Positions 1-8,939 of a stretch of 64,000 bases of DNA are shown here, one piece after another. The notes beneath the pieces were generated by a model, which had not been told where the DNA came from, did not search any database, and was given only the letters and a program-made list of their open reading frames with translations. Origin of the DNA: an uncultured Alphaproteobacteria bacterium (GTDB lineage: Bacteria; Pseudomonadota; Alphaproteobacteria; RF32; CAG-239); the NCBI GenBank assembly GCA_934277435.1, contig CAKQUE010000001.1, positions 124,001 through 188,000 on the forward strand, given 5' to 3'. Each line of letters begins with the position of its first letter. Position 1 is the stretch's first letter. Position numbers and translations under genes: made by a program.

Positions 1-6
1 TAGCTG

Positions 7-507
7 ATGAGCAATGAAATAGCATCATACAAAGCCATTGTTCGCGCGGTCATCAAAAAAATTACCGGCAATTACAATGAAGATTTGGAGCAGGAAGCCT
101 ATCTGAAAATATGGCAAAACCAAGAAAACTATCAAGAACAAGGCAAAAAATCCGCATGGCTCGGTATGCTGACTGCAAATATTTGCCGCGACTATTTAAA
201 ATCTCGTTTTAACAAATACAATAATTGTACTTTACAGGGAGAAATAATTGAAAAGGTTAGCGTAACCCCGAAATTTGATGAAAAAATAGATAAAAAGAAA
301 CGGCAAAAAATTATCTTGAAAGCTGTTGACGAACTGCCTGCCGATTTGCGAAAAGTAATTATTTTGTATGAATTTGAGGAAAAATCGTACAAAGAAATTG
401 CCGACAAGTTGAAAATCGCCGAAGGAACCGTTAAATCCAGACTGTTTAACGCCCGCAAGATTTTAGCCCAAAAATTAAATTTTCTAAAGGAGAAAAAAAA
501 TGACTAA
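7..507 (+). CDS. ECF-type RNA polymerase sigma factor
   Basis: A 166-residue sigma-70 family protein of the short ECF type that would direct RNA polymerase to a small stress regulon. Region 2 is visible at about residues 18-70 (EDLEQEAYLKIWQN, then WLGMLTANICRDYLKSR). Region 4 is at about 112-158, with the helix-turn-helix SYKEIADKLKIAEGTVKSRL. There is no region 1.1 or region 3. An in-frame stop lies just before the ATG, so the protein cannot be much longer. Its end overlaps the next gene by 8 bases, which implies translational coupling to a periplasmic LTXXQ protein. No anti-sigma factor is seen on this side; one could lie upstream of the window. The family call is firm; the regulon is unknown. 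Confidence 0.9.
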   Translation: MSNEIASYKAIVRAVIKKITGNYNEDLEQEAYLKIWQNQENYQEQGKKSAWLGMLTANICRDYLKSRFNKYNNCTLQGEIIEKVSVTPKFDEKIDKKKRQKIILKAVDELPADLRKVIILYEFEEKSYKEIADKLKIAEGTVKSRLFNARKILAQKLNFLKEKKND

Positions 508-955
508 ATTATTACTGACCACCGCACTTTCCACCTTAATCGCCTTTTCGGCTTATTCCAACGCTTTTGCAAAAGCGGCAGCGAATCCGGCAGAACCGGC
601 TCAACAAACAGAGAAAATGCCTAGACATCATAAAGAAATGCGCAAGCGTCCGGAACCGGAAAAAATGGATAAATTTTTAGACCTGACCGATGAACAAAAA
701 GCTAAGGCTAAAGAAATCCGCGAGCAGAGCCGTAAGGAAATTGAGCCACTGATGGACGAGATGAAAACTATCCGCGAAAAAATGGATAAAATCCGTGAAG
801 CCGATATGAAAAAATTTGAAGCCTTATTGACTCCGGAGCAAAAAGCAAAATTGGAAGCTCGCAAGCAACATCACGAAAAAGATTTTAAAGGCAGAGAAAA
901 ACACAGATTTCCACCTCGTGATTTTAAGGATTATCCAAAACACGATAAAGACTAG
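500..955 (+). CDS. Periplasmic LTXXQ (Spy/CpxP-like) protein
   Basis: A 151-residue exported protein. It has a Sec signal peptide (MTKLLLTTALSTLIAFSAYS, cleavage probably after the Ala-rich stretch near residue 25) and a charged helical body with two motifs of the LTXXQ family, LTDEQKAKAKEI (about 62) and LTPEQKAKLEAR (about 110). Its tail is rich in His, Lys and Asp. Family members (Spy, CpxP, CnrX/ZraP-like) are periplasmic chaperones or metal and envelope-stress sensors. It overlaps the sigma factor gene by 8 bases with an AGGAG site inside that gene, so the two are made together. It may feed back on the sigma factor, but that is inference from position only. Confidence 0.82.
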   Translation: MTKLLLTTALSTLIAFSAYSNAFAKAAANPAEPAQQTEKMPRHHKEMRKRPEPEKMDKFLDLTDEQKAKAKEIREQSRKEIEPLMDEMKTIREKMDKIREADMKKFEALLTPEQKAKLEARKQHHEKDFKGREKHRFPPRDFKDYPKHDKD

Positions 956-962
956 ATAAATT

Positions 963-996
963 TACCACCGGATTTTAATTTATCCGGTGGTTTTCT
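963..996. terminator. Rho-independent terminator, probably bidirectional
   Basis: A perfect 9-bp stem CCACCGGAT (965-973) / ATCCGGTGG (982-990) is followed by a T-rich run. It lies between the converging LTXXQ gene and the membrane protein gene, so it can serve both. Confidence 0.85.
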
Positions 997-1002
997 TTTA
1001 AT

Positions 1003-1938
1003 TTATTTTTTTTCCTTCTTATTTTTTCGAGATTTTCCGGATTTTGCTTTTTTGGCCGATTTTTTGACTCTGGAGTTATCATTTTCAGCTTCCGGCAGTG
1101 TTATATCATTTTTTTGCGAATCCATGCTTGAATTTTCATCTGACGGACTCGAATTTTCTGGCAAAAATATTTGTTGAATTGCTCTTAAAAGCATAGTAAG
1201 CATTGCCGCAACGAGCAAAATAACTAAATTATTTATAAATTCGCAAATAAATGAAGTCGCTACATCATTTTGTTCTACTAATAAACTCTTGATACTCATG
1301 GCTACTTTAATTATCAATAAATTAGATATCAAAAGTAAAAGGCAGAACGGCACAATTATACTAAAATTTTTATCTTTTGTTTGCTGCCAGACATATTTTA
1401 ATGATGGCACTTTGCCATTATCCAACAAATAGCTTATGGCTGCGGAATAGCGTAATACTAAAAACGGAAGCCAACAACTTGCAAAAGCCAGTAAAAACCA
1501 CATAAATTCTATCCGCCAATCCGGATTTGCCTTTTTTTGAACAATAGCAAAACAAATAACTGGTCCGGCAATAAAAGTTAAACAAGAACCGAGAATAACT
1601 CCGATTTTAATTAATTTTTCCTTATTTAACTTTAAAAAGCTCAAAAAATCAAACTGTTGTTTATATTTAGATTGAGTAGAAATGTCACAGCAAAAAGAAA
1701 ACCACAAAAAAATCTGCACTAAAAGCGCTAAAACATAGATTATATATGTGCCTTTTACATTTGAAGCATAGCACCACCAGCTTGCTTGGTTTATCTGACA
1801 TGAAAATGTCCATTGTCCCAAAATTCCGGTAATGCTAGTCAAAATAAGAGAATACCATAAAAATGTTTTCCACTGTGCAAAAATCTCGCTAATAAGAGTT
1901 AAAGTTTTCCAAAGAATTTTCGGTAAAATCAGCTTCAT
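1003..1938 (-). CDS. Polytopic membrane protein, unknown function
   Basis: A 311-residue protein with about six hydrophobic segments between residues 20 and 265 and a basic, Lys/Ser-rich cytoplasmic tail ending KKEKK. I see no catalytic motif. Its ATG follows the dnaE stop codon by a single base, so it is translated from the same message and probably coupled to dnaE. The layout (integral membrane region plus long charged tail) resembles the glycerophosphoryl-diester or YIP-type membrane families only loosely; no family is claimed. The shared transcript is the strongest statement that can be made about it. Confidence 0.7.
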   Translation of the reverse strand: MKLILPKILWKTLTLISEIFAQWKTFLWYSLILTSITGILGQWTFSCQINQASWWCYASNVKGTYIIYVLALLVQIFLWFSFCCDISTQSKYKQQFDFLSFLKLNKEKLIKIGVILGSCLTFIAGPVICFAIVQKKANPDWRIEFMWFLLAFASCWLPFLVLRYSAAISYLLDNGKVPSLKYVWQQTKDKNFSIIVPFCLLLLISNLLIIKVAMSIKSLLVEQNDVATSFICEFINNLVILLVAAMLTMLLRAIQQIFLPENSSPSDENSSMDSQKNDITLPEAENDNSRVKKSAKKAKSGKSRKNKKEKK

Positions 1939-1939
1939 T

Positions 1940-4900
1940 CTAAATTTCCTTTACTAAAGACACTCCAGGTATTTCCCTAATTGAAGATAATAAGCCGCCA
2001 TCTGCCAACGCATATCCGTTTTTGAGTTCTATACGTACATCCCAATCCTCATTTTCTGGTTTTATATAGACTTTGTTTGTACCATATCTTTCGTGCGACA
2101 ACGCTTCCCGCAGCGGTCGTACTGCTTCTATATTATTTATAACTATAACTAACCCTTTAGAATTTTCAGTAATTTCTTCATCTAAAGTTTTAATAACGTT
2201 AAACAACATCCGCGGAGGCATATCGTCGGCCTGTTTTTCTATTTTTACTTTTGCATATAATGGCAATCCGCTATTGATAGCATGTTCAAATTTAGCAATT
2301 CCGTCAGAAAATAACAACCCTTCATAAGCCGACGTGGTATCTGAAAGTTTCACAAAAGCAAACGGTTTGCCGCTTTTGCTGATTTTGCGCTGAAAACTTT
2401 GCAAGCAGCCAGCCAAGTTGGCATAAATCGTATCGCCAGTCTTAATACCTTTTATGGCATCAGTATAAGTGGTAACACCCAAACGCTCCATACTTTCTTT
2501 ATATACATCAAGCGGATGCGCTGACAGATAAAAGCCAATGGCTTCCGCTTCCAGCTGTAAGCGTTCCAAAGCCGGCCAATCCGGCTTGTCTTGCAGTTTT
2601 ACTTTCGCATTAAGCTCTTCACTGCCAAACAATGAAGTTTGGCTGCTGTTTTTCAGCTCAGCCGCTGCCGCCATATGACGCATAATGTTTTCTATATTTG
2701 CAAAAAGCTTGCCGCGATTAGCATCCAGACAATCAAAAGCACCGGCTTTTATCAATTGTTCTAGCTGTTTGCGATTGATTTGCTTAACATCAACACGATG
2801 TATAAAATCTGACAGGTCTTTAAATTTGCCATTTTTTTCTCGTTCTTCAACAATGGCGTTCATATTGGCCTCGCCCACGCCTTTCAGCCCAGCCAAAGCA
2901 AAGCGGATATTGTTTCCCTCCACCTTAAACAACGCGTTAGACATATTGATATCCGGTGGCAAGACTTTATAGCCCATTTTTTTGAACTCTTCGGTATAGA
3001 ACAAAACCTTATCGGTGTTGGTTATATCAAAGTCCATAATGGCGCACATAAATTCAACCGGATAATGCGCTTTTAAATACGCTGTTTGGTATGAAATTAG
3101 AGAATATGCTGCCGCGTGGGATTTGTTAAAGCCATAAGAAGCAAACTTTTCCATTTGGTCAAAAATAGTCTTGGCAACTTCACCATCTATGCCTTTCTTG
3201 ATAGCTCCTTCGGTAAACATTTGGCGTTGGTGCGGAATTTCATCACGCATTTTTTTACCCATCACCTTACGTAATTTATCGGCGCCGCCAAGCGTATATC
3301 CGCCCAAAACCTGAGCAATTTTCATCACTTGCTCTTGGTACACCATAATTCCATAGGTTTCGCCAAGAATCGGCTCTAAATCTGGGTGTAGATATTTGAT
3401 TTCTTCGCGTCCGTGTTTACGGTTGATATAGGTAGGAATGTTATCCATAGGCCCTGGGCGATAAAGAGAAATAACAGCAATTAAATCTTCAAAACGGTCG
3501 GGTTTGATTTGTTTCATTACATCGCGCATACCTGAAGATTCAAATTGGAATATAGCGCTGGTATTGCCTTCTTGCATCAATTCATATGTAGGTTTATCAT
3601 CCAGCGGAACAGAGGCCATATCCAGCTCTATGCCGTGAATTTTTTTTACCCAATCAACAGCGCGTTTAATAACAGTCAGAGTTTTTAAGCCCAAAAAGTC
3701 AAACTTAATCAAACCGGTTTCTTCCACAAATTTCATATCATATTGTGTAACCGGCATTTCGGCACGAGGGTCTTTATAAAGCGGCACCAGTTGGTCAAGC
3801 GGTCTGTCGCCGATAACCACGCCGGCGGCGTGCATTCCGGAGTTGCGGTATAACCCCTCAAGTTTCATCGCTATATCAAACAGCTTGTTAATCTGCGGGT
3901 CCTTTACGCGCATTTCCTCCAATTCCGGCACTTGATCAAGCGCTTCCGCCAACGTCGGATTTTTACCACCCTGCCCCGGCGGAATCATTTTGGATATTCT
4001 ATCCGCTTGGCTATATGGCATTTGCAGCACACGAGCCACATCGCGAATCACGGCCTTAGACTGCAATTTACCATAGGTAATAATTTGCGCAACGTGGTCG
4101 TAGCCATATTTCTTTTGCACGTATTCAATGGTTTTATGGCGGTTTTCCTGACACAAATCCACGTCAAAATCCGGCATATTTACACGTTCCGGATTCAAAA
4201 AACGCTCAAACAACAAATCCAAACGAATCGGGTCAAGGTCGGTAATTTTCAAAGCCCAAGCCACAATGGAACCGGCACCGGAACCACGCCCAGGTCCAAT
4301 CGGCACGCCATGAGTCTTAGACCAGCGGATAAAATCTGACACGATAAGAAAATACCCCGGAAACCCCATTTTTTTGATGACGCTTAATTCATAATCCAAA
4401 CGTTCATAGTAGTGCCGGTCTGTTTCTGCACGTTCTTCTGCGGTCATACCATCATGATAAACTTGAATTTTCATACGTTCATTCAAGCCCTTATAAGCTT
4501 CTTCTGTAATAAATTCATCTTGAGTTTTACCTTCAGGACAAATAAAAATCGGCAGCAACGGCTCCATTTTATAAGAAAGATAATTACAGCGCTTGGCAAT
4601 ATTTACCGTATTTTCAAGTGCTTCCGGAATATCTTTAAACAAATCAAGCATTTCAGCTTCGGTTCGCCAATGGTTCCCTGGCAAATATTTACGGCGGTTT
4701 TCGTTTGCTACATATTCTCCGGCGGCAATACAGCAAAGCGCATCGTGCGCTTCATACATGCCTTCATCAAAAAAGAAAACATCATTTGTCGCAACTAGTG
4801 GAATATTATGCTTATAAGCCAATTCCAAAAAAACCGGCTCGGTTTTCTTTTCTTCTTCGTAGCCAACACGCGAAATTTCAACATATAATCTGTCGCCAAA

Positions 4901-5413
4901 AATCTCTTTATATTCAAGCAATTTTTTTTCGGCTTCATCTTTACGATTTTGCAGAATCAGACGGCCAATAGGGCCTTCATAGCCACCCGTAAGGCAAATC
5001 AATCCTTCATTAAAATCGCGTAAATTCTGCATATTAAGCTGCGGAGTGTCGCTATGTTCCATATTATCAAGATAGTAGCGGCGAAACATTTTCATAATAG
5101 ATTTATAGCCGGTTTCGTTTTTTACCAGTAAAATAATTCTATCCGGCGGAAGTTCTTTTCCTTTGGACAATGCCAAATTTTCCGAATCCTCATTATGCAC
5201 ACAAAGTTCTGAGCCGAGAATCGGCTTAATTCCTTCATCTGAGGCATATTTTGAAAAACATTTTCCGCCAAATAAGTTTCCCCTATCCGTTATAGCGCAG
5301 CAAGGAATGCCCAAATCATGCATTTTATGTACTAATTTAGGCACAAGCATAGCGCCAAGCGATAATGAATAGGCGGTGTGAACGCGTAAATGTATAAATT
5401 TAGGATCTGGCAT
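1940..5413 (-). CDS. dnaE: DNA polymerase III alpha subunit
   Basis: The replicative polymerase catalytic subunit, 1157 residues, normal length for DnaE1. The N-terminal PHP domain (about 5-215) begins HLRVHTAYSLSLGAM and contains AITDRGNLFGG. The C-family polymerase core carries GPGRGSGAGS (373-382) and the catalytic acidic pair in PDFDVD (Asp417, Asp419); KFDFLGLKTL later supplies the third Asp. HhH and OB-fold regions follow at roughly 830-1090. The gene is preceded by a GGCGCC/GGCGCC hairpin right before the start and by the small Fe-S protein gene. The proofreading subunit dnaQ is encoded separately at 47.1-47.8 kb. Confidence 0.98.
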   Translation of the reverse strand: MPDPKFIHLRVHTAYSLSLGAMLVPKLVHKMHDLGIPCCAITDRGNLFGGKCFSKYASDEGIKPILGSELCVHNEDSENLALSKGKELPPDRIILLVKNETGYKSIMKMFRRYYLDNMEHSDTPQLNMQNLRDFNEGLICLTGGYEGPIGRLILQNRKDEAEKKLLEYKEIFGDRLYVEISRVGYEEEKKTEPVFLELAYKHNIPLVATNDVFFFDEGMYEAHDALCCIAAGEYVANENRRKYLPGNHWRTEAEMLDLFKDIPEALENTVNIAKRCNYLSYKMEPLLPIFICPEGKTQDEFITEEAYKGLNERMKIQVYHDGMTAEERAETDRHYYERLDYELSVIKKMGFPGYFLIVSDFIRWSKTHGVPIGPGRGSGAGSIVAWALKITDLDPIRLDLLFERFLNPERVNMPDFDVDLCQENRHKTIEYVQKKYGYDHVAQIITYGKLQSKAVIRDVARVLQMPYSQADRISKMIPPGQGGKNPTLAEALDQVPELEEMRVKDPQINKLFDIAMKLEGLYRNSGMHAAGVVIGDRPLDQLVPLYKDPRAEMPVTQYDMKFVEETGLIKFDFLGLKTLTVIKRAVDWVKKIHGIELDMASVPLDDKPTYELMQEGNTSAIFQFESSGMRDVMKQIKPDRFEDLIAVISLYRPGPMDNIPTYINRKHGREEIKYLHPDLEPILGETYGIMVYQEQVMKIAQVLGGYTLGGADKLRKVMGKKMRDEIPHQRQMFTEGAIKKGIDGEVAKTIFDQMEKFASYGFNKSHAAAYSLISYQTAYLKAHYPVEFMCAIMDFDITNTDKVLFYTEEFKKMGYKVLPPDINMSNALFKVEGNNIRFALAGLKGVGEANMNAIVEEREKNGKFKDLSDFIHRVDVKQINRKQLEQLIKAGAFDCLDANRGKLFANIENIMRHMAAAAELKNSSQTSLFGSEELNAKVKLQDKPDWPALERLQLEAEAIGFYLSAHPLDVYKESMERLGVTTYTDAIKGIKTGDTIYANLAGCLQSFQRKISKSGKPFAFVKLSDTTSAYEGLLFSDGIAKFEHAINSGLPLYAKVKIEKQADDMPPRMLFNVIKTLDEEITENSKGLVIVINNIEAVRPLREALSHERYGTNKVYIKPENEDWDVRIELKNGYALADGGLLSSIREIPGVSLVKEI

Positions 5414-5415
5414 TC

Positions 5416-5445
5416 GGCAATAAAGGCGCCAACAAAGGCGCCCCT
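5416..5445 (-). terminator. Hairpin in front of dnaE, terminator or attenuator
   Basis: Two GGCGCC blocks (5425-5430 and 5437-5442) form a short strong stem with a TTTGTT loop, followed on the minus strand by TTTATT. It fills the 42 bases between the Fe-S protein gene and dnaE and leaves no obvious ribosome binding site for dnaE. It could limit read-through from the parAB side. Confidence 0.5.
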
Positions 5446-5455
5446 CAATGATTAA

Positions 5456-5698
5456 TTATTTGTCAGAGCTTGCTTTTTGATAGCAACGGCAATGGCAAAT
5501 TCCATCACGTTCAATATCGCTGCGGCAAAGTTCTGAAATGCAATATCTTTTTTCATTATTACCGTCGCAAGGGCAACGCTGCCATTCGCTATCACCAAAC
5601 ATCATATTTTTTGCTTTTGCAATTTTTTCAATGTTTTGTGTTGGATAATAGCCAGCTTTTTTGCAGTTATCTAACATTTTTTCTAAAATCGTAGCCAT
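5456..5698 (-). CDS. Ferredoxin-thioredoxin-reductase-like small Fe-S protein
   Basis: An 80-residue protein with the cysteine pattern CPC (43-45), YC (53), C (58), then CHCRC (69-73). This resembles the catalytic chain of ferredoxin-thioredoxin reductase, which uses CPC, CPC and CHC to bind a 4Fe-4S cluster next to a redox disulfide; here the middle CPC is altered to C-x4-C. The N-terminal helical part (ATILEKMLDNCKKAGYYP) also fits that fold. The start is set by AGGAG 7 bases upstream. It sits between parB and dnaE on the same strand. A role in cluster binding or disulfide reduction is inference from the motif; a zinc-binding protein is the alternative. Confidence 0.65.
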   Translation of the reverse strand: MATILEKMLDNCKKAGYYPTQNIEKIAKAKNMMFGDSEWQRCPCDGNNEKRYCISELCRSDIERDGICHCRCYQKASSDK

Positions 5699-5708
5699 TT
5701 ATATTCTC

Positions 5709-6620
5709 CTATCTTTGTTCTAAAATATCTAAAAGTGAGCTTAATTCTGCTGGTGTGTTATAGTGCAATGTTATACTACCTTTACCTTTTTTTCCAGCAT
5801 TTATTTTAACTTTAAGCTTTAATTTTTCTTCTAAGTCTGCCATAATTTTCTCTAAATCACGATCAACAGGCTTAGGTTCTTTTGGGGCAATGTTTTTTAC
5901 ATTGAAACCTTTAGCATTAGCGGCCAAAGTTTCGGCTTCACGCACGCTTAAACCCTCTTTTACAATTTTGTTTGCAAGTTCAATTGCATTTTCGCAGCCA
6001 ATTAGGGCACGAGCGTGTCCGGCTGAAAGCTTATTTTCTTTTACCAGCTGCTTAATTTCTTCAGGCAATCCCAAAAGGCGTAATGTATTAGCTATATAGC
6101 TGCGAGATTTACCAATTACTTTACCGATAACTTCTTGCGTATATTCATATTCGCTCATCAAACGGTTCAACCCCTCAGCCTCTTCAATAGCAGATAGATT
6201 TTCACGCTGTAAATTTTCAATCAAAGCAATTTCAAGCGTTTCACTATCAGACAAATCTTTCACAATCGCAGGCACTTTTTCTAAACCAGCCAACTGAGCA
6301 GCTCGCCAACGGCGTTCACCGGCAATAATTTCATATTTATCATTTTTTTTGCGTACAAGAAGCGGCTGGAGCACACCTTTTTCTTTTATAGACTGAGCCA
6401 AAGACTCTAATGCGTCCCTATCAAATTCTGTGCGCGGCTGAAATGAACATGGAACAATATCAGATATCTTTATTTCATTTTTCTCTGATTTAAATACAGT
6501 GTTTTCAACAAAACTGCTAACGTCTGTGGTTTCGTCATCAAGATTAAGATTAATTTCTTCATCACCTAAAAGTGCCTCTAAACCACGTCCCAAACCAAAT
6601 TTTTTGTTATTATTATTCAT
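5709..6620 (-). CDS. parB: Chromosome partitioning protein ParB
   Basis: A 303-residue CTPase/DNA-binding protein that loads at parS and spreads to form the partition complex. Visible parts: an N-terminal ParA-interacting segment (FGLGRGLEALLG), the ParB/Srx CTP-binding domain with GERRWRAAQ (101-109) and ENLQRENL (135-142), a helix-turn-helix near 160-185 (TQEVIGKVIGKSRSYIANTL) and a C-terminal dimer domain. AAGGAG precedes the ATG, inside the parA end; the two genes abut without a gap. Its targets, three perfect parS sites, lie 1.4-5.5 kb away in rsmG, mnmG and mnmE. Confidence 0.97.
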   Translation of the reverse strand: MNNNNKKFGLGRGLEALLGDEEINLNLDDETTDVSSFVENTVFKSEKNEIKISDIVPCSFQPRTEFDRDALESLAQSIKEKGVLQPLLVRKKNDKYEIIAGERRWRAAQLAGLEKVPAIVKDLSDSETLEIALIENLQRENLSAIEEAEGLNRLMSEYEYTQEVIGKVIGKSRSYIANTLRLLGLPEEIKQLVKENKLSAGHARALIGCENAIELANKIVKEGLSVREAETLAANAKGFNVKNIAPKEPKPVDRDLEKIMADLEEKLKLKVKINAGKKGKGSITLHYNTPAELSSLLDILEQR

Positions 6621-7388
6621 TTACAGCTCCTTTTCTCTTTTCAAAACTTCTTTTGCCAATTGTATATATGCCTGTGCTCCCGAACTCTTAAAATCATAAA
6701 TTAATATAGGTTTTCCGTGCGATGGAGCTTCGGCAATCCGCACACTTCTTGGTATAACTGTTTTATATACTTTGTCGCCAAAATACTTTCGCACATCAGC
6801 TTCAATCATTTGGCTTAAATTATTTTGCCGACTATACATAGTCAAAATAATACCCTGCAAAGTTAAAGACGGATTAAAGTTTCGCTTAATAGCGTTAATA
6901 TTTTTCATTAAATCTGCCAAACCTTCTAGCGCTAAAAATTCGCATTGCAACGGCACCATAACCGAGTTTGAACTAACCAAAGCGTTAATTGTGATTAGGT
7001 TAAGTGATGGCGGACAATCTATTAACACATAGTCATAGACACTTTCCAGATTACTTAAAGCTTTTTTCAAAACATATTCGCGTTTTTCAACTTCTACCAA
7101 TTCTATTTCGGCAGCCGCGAGGTCTGGAGAAGAAGGAATCATATCGAATCGCGGCAAATCTGTGTGTAAAACAGCTTCTTTGACATCACAATTACCAATT
7201 AATACATCGTATGACGAATAATTTTCTTTTTGCTTAGCAATTCCCATTGAGGTTGTAGCATTGCCTTGCGGGTCAAAATCTATAACCAGCACACTGCGGC
7301 CGATAGCAGACAAAGCAGTAGCAATATTGATTGTTGTGGTGGTTTTGCCCACCCCGCCTTTACGATTTGCAACAGATATTATTTTCAT
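6621..7388 (-). CDS. parA: Chromosome partitioning ATPase ParA
   Basis: A 255-residue deviant Walker ATPase that moves ParB-parS complexes. The signature KGGVGKTTTT (10-19) carries the intermolecular Lys typical of ParA/MinD proteins. DFDPQGNATTSMG (Walker A prime) and the Walker B region YDVLIDCPPSL follow. No N-terminal DNA-binding extension is present, so this is the chromosomal Soj type. The start has GAGGTAAAG upstream and overlaps the end of rsmG by 4 bases. It is co-transcribed with parB. Confidence 0.97.
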   Translation of the reverse strand: MKIISVANRKGGVGKTTTTINIATALSAIGRSVLVIDFDPQGNATTSMGIAKQKENYSSYDVLIGNCDVKEAVLHTDLPRFDMIPSSPDLAAAEIELVEVEKREYVLKKALSNLESVYDYVLIDCPPSLNLITINALVSSNSVMVPLQCEFLALEGLADLMKNINAIKRNFNPSLTLQGIILTMYSRQNNLSQMIEADVRKYFGDKVYKTVIPRSVRIAEAPSHGKPILIYDFKSSGAQAYIQLAKEVLKREKEL

Positions 7389-8032
7389 TTTTTCTTTACC
7401 TCAGTCAAACAAAAAACATAACCTTCTTTGCCTTTTTCAACCTCAAAAGGCCGAGCATAAAAATTTTCAAAAATATCAACAGTAATCTGCCAATTTTTAT
7501 CCGCCTCTTCAAGCTCTGCGAATCCGGTATGTCCCTTAGGCAAAACATATTCAGTATTTTTAGAATTCAGTCCTGTTGTGCATTTCAAAATTTTATCGAC
7601 AGATGCAACAGCGCGAGCGGTTATATAGTCAACATTTTTAAATACAACGTTTTCAGCTCGATTATTTATAACTTCAACATTTGTTAAACCGAGTCTTGAG
7701 CAGACATCTTTTAAATACAATGTTTTTTTAGTTATACTTTCTATAAGAACAATTTTTAGAGCTGGAAATTTTTCTTGACACGCTATAGCTAATACTATCC
7801 CCGGAAAACCAGAACCGCTGCCGACATCAACAAGCAATTTAGCATCTTTGCTAATATAATCTATCAGCTGCAAAGAATCCAACAAATGCCGTGTTTCTAA
7901 TTCCTTTTCGGCATTTTTGCTAACAAGATTAATTTTCTGGTTCCACTCTAGAAGTATTTGCATAAAATCTTTCAATTTTTGCAGTGTTTCACGTGAAACA
8001 TTATAGTTTAAAACTTCTTCATCAAAATTCAT
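7385..8032 (-). CDS. rsmG: 16S rRNA (guanine527-N7)-methyltransferase
   Basis: GidB/RsmG uses S-adenosylmethionine to methylate G527 of 16S rRNA. The Rossmann core shows LLVDVGSGSGFPGIVLA and LIESITKKTLYLKDV, both typical. The start is placed at the ATG at 8032 because GAGG lies 5 bases upstream; a GTG two codons earlier (8038) is the alternative. The N-terminal residues NYNVSRETLQ are encoded by DNA that includes a perfect parS site, which fixes this part of the protein. It sits in the classic mnmG-rsmG-parA-parB order and overlaps parA by 4 bases. Confidence 0.95.
   Translation of the reverse strand: MNFDEEVLNYNVSRETLQKLKDFMQILLEWNQKINLVSKNAEKELETRHLLDSLQLIDYISKDAKLLVDVGSGSGFPGIVLAIACQEKFPALKIVLIESITKKTLYLKDVCSRLGLTNVEVINNRAENVVFKNVDYITARAVASVDKILKCTTGLNSKNTEYVLPKGHTGFAELEEADKNWQITVDIFENFYARPFEVEKGKEGYVFCLTEVKKK
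7985..8000. promoter_or_regulatory. parS site 1 (in rsmG)
   Basis: The perfect 16-bp palindrome TGTTTCACGTGAAACA, the conserved ParB nucleation site. It is inside the rsmG reading frame, about 40.5 kb from the proposed oriC. Confidence 0.95.
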
Positions 8033-8096
8033 GTTCACCTCAAAAATAGAGTATTAGTTATTTTGGTTTTATGCAACAAAATATATGGGTTATTAA

Positions 8097-8939
8097 CTAA
8101 AACTTCAGTCGATTAAAAATTTTATTTTTCTGCAAAGTCTCTTCGGCTAAATCAAATCTATCCCCTAGCTCTTTTACAGAGTGAGCATCATCACTAATAA
8201 CAAATGAGATATCTAATTTTGCTGCCTCAGACAAAATCCATTGGCACGGATAAAAATCATTTATTTTTCGCAAGCCTTTTGTGCTTATTTCCAGAGCAAC
8301 ATTATTTTTTTGCAAAGCAGCCAGAATATCTTGCTTTTCTTTTTTAAACATATCCGCCGCACAAATTGAATCTCCCAACTTCCGAGCATAATCAATATGC
8401 GCCAAAAATTTAAATACACCGCTTTCAACCGCTTTTTTAATTGTTACAAAATGTCGATGCAAAAACTCTTGCTGCATTTTTATATCTGGGTACAGAAGAG
8501 GCAAATCATATAAATCAAAAACATTTTCACATTTCTCATCAAAAAGCATATGATTTCCTGTTAACACATAATCATAATCAAGTTGTGATAAAAAATATTT
8601 TAATTCATCCAACCAGCCGTCATAGGTAAAATAATCAACTTCAAAGCCAACATATAATTTTATTTTTTCTGTTTTTGCTATTTTACGTATTTCTTCACAA
8701 TGTTTTTGAAATTCAGACAAAGACTTTTGAAAGTTATCTCTAAAAATATGCGAATTTCCACGCTGTTTCCAAAGCGGATATGATAAACTTTTTTGCATAT
8801 TTTTATGTATACTTAAATGGTCACTAATACCAAGCTCACAAAAACCAAGTTCCTTCGCCTGCCGAACCATTTCTAAAACAGTATTTTTACCATCAGAAAA
8901 GTTTGTATGAGTATGATATGAAAAATTTTGCACACTCAT
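8097..8939 (-). CDS. PHP-family phosphatase (histidinol-phosphatase-like)
   Basis: A 280-residue PHP-domain phosphoesterase. Metal-binding motifs are visible in order: HTHTNFSDG (10-18), ISDHLSIH (40-47), the Glu of GFEVDYF, HMLFDE, LAHIDYAR and SDDAHS near the C-terminus. This set matches the HisJ/HisK histidinol-phosphatase group (polymerase and histidinol phosphatase fold), a tri-metal site. No other his gene is nearby, so the substrate could be another phosphomonoester. The ATG overlaps the mnmG stop by 4 bases, an unusual insertion into the mnmG-rsmG order. A 64-base gap with no strong signal separates it from rsmG. Confidence 0.82.
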   Translation of the reverse strand: MSVQNFSYHTHTNFSDGKNTVLEMVRQAKELGFCELGISDHLSIHKNMQKSLSYPLWKQRGNSHIFRDNFQKSLSEFQKHCEEIRKIAKTEKIKLYVGFEVDYFTYDGWLDELKYFLSQLDYDYVLTGNHMLFDEKCENVFDLYDLPLLYPDIKMQQEFLHRHFVTIKKAVESGVFKFLAHIDYARKLGDSICAADMFKKEKQDILAALQKNNVALEISTKGLRKINDFYPCQWILSEAAKLDISFVISDDAHSVKELGDRFDLAEETLQKNKIFNRLKF

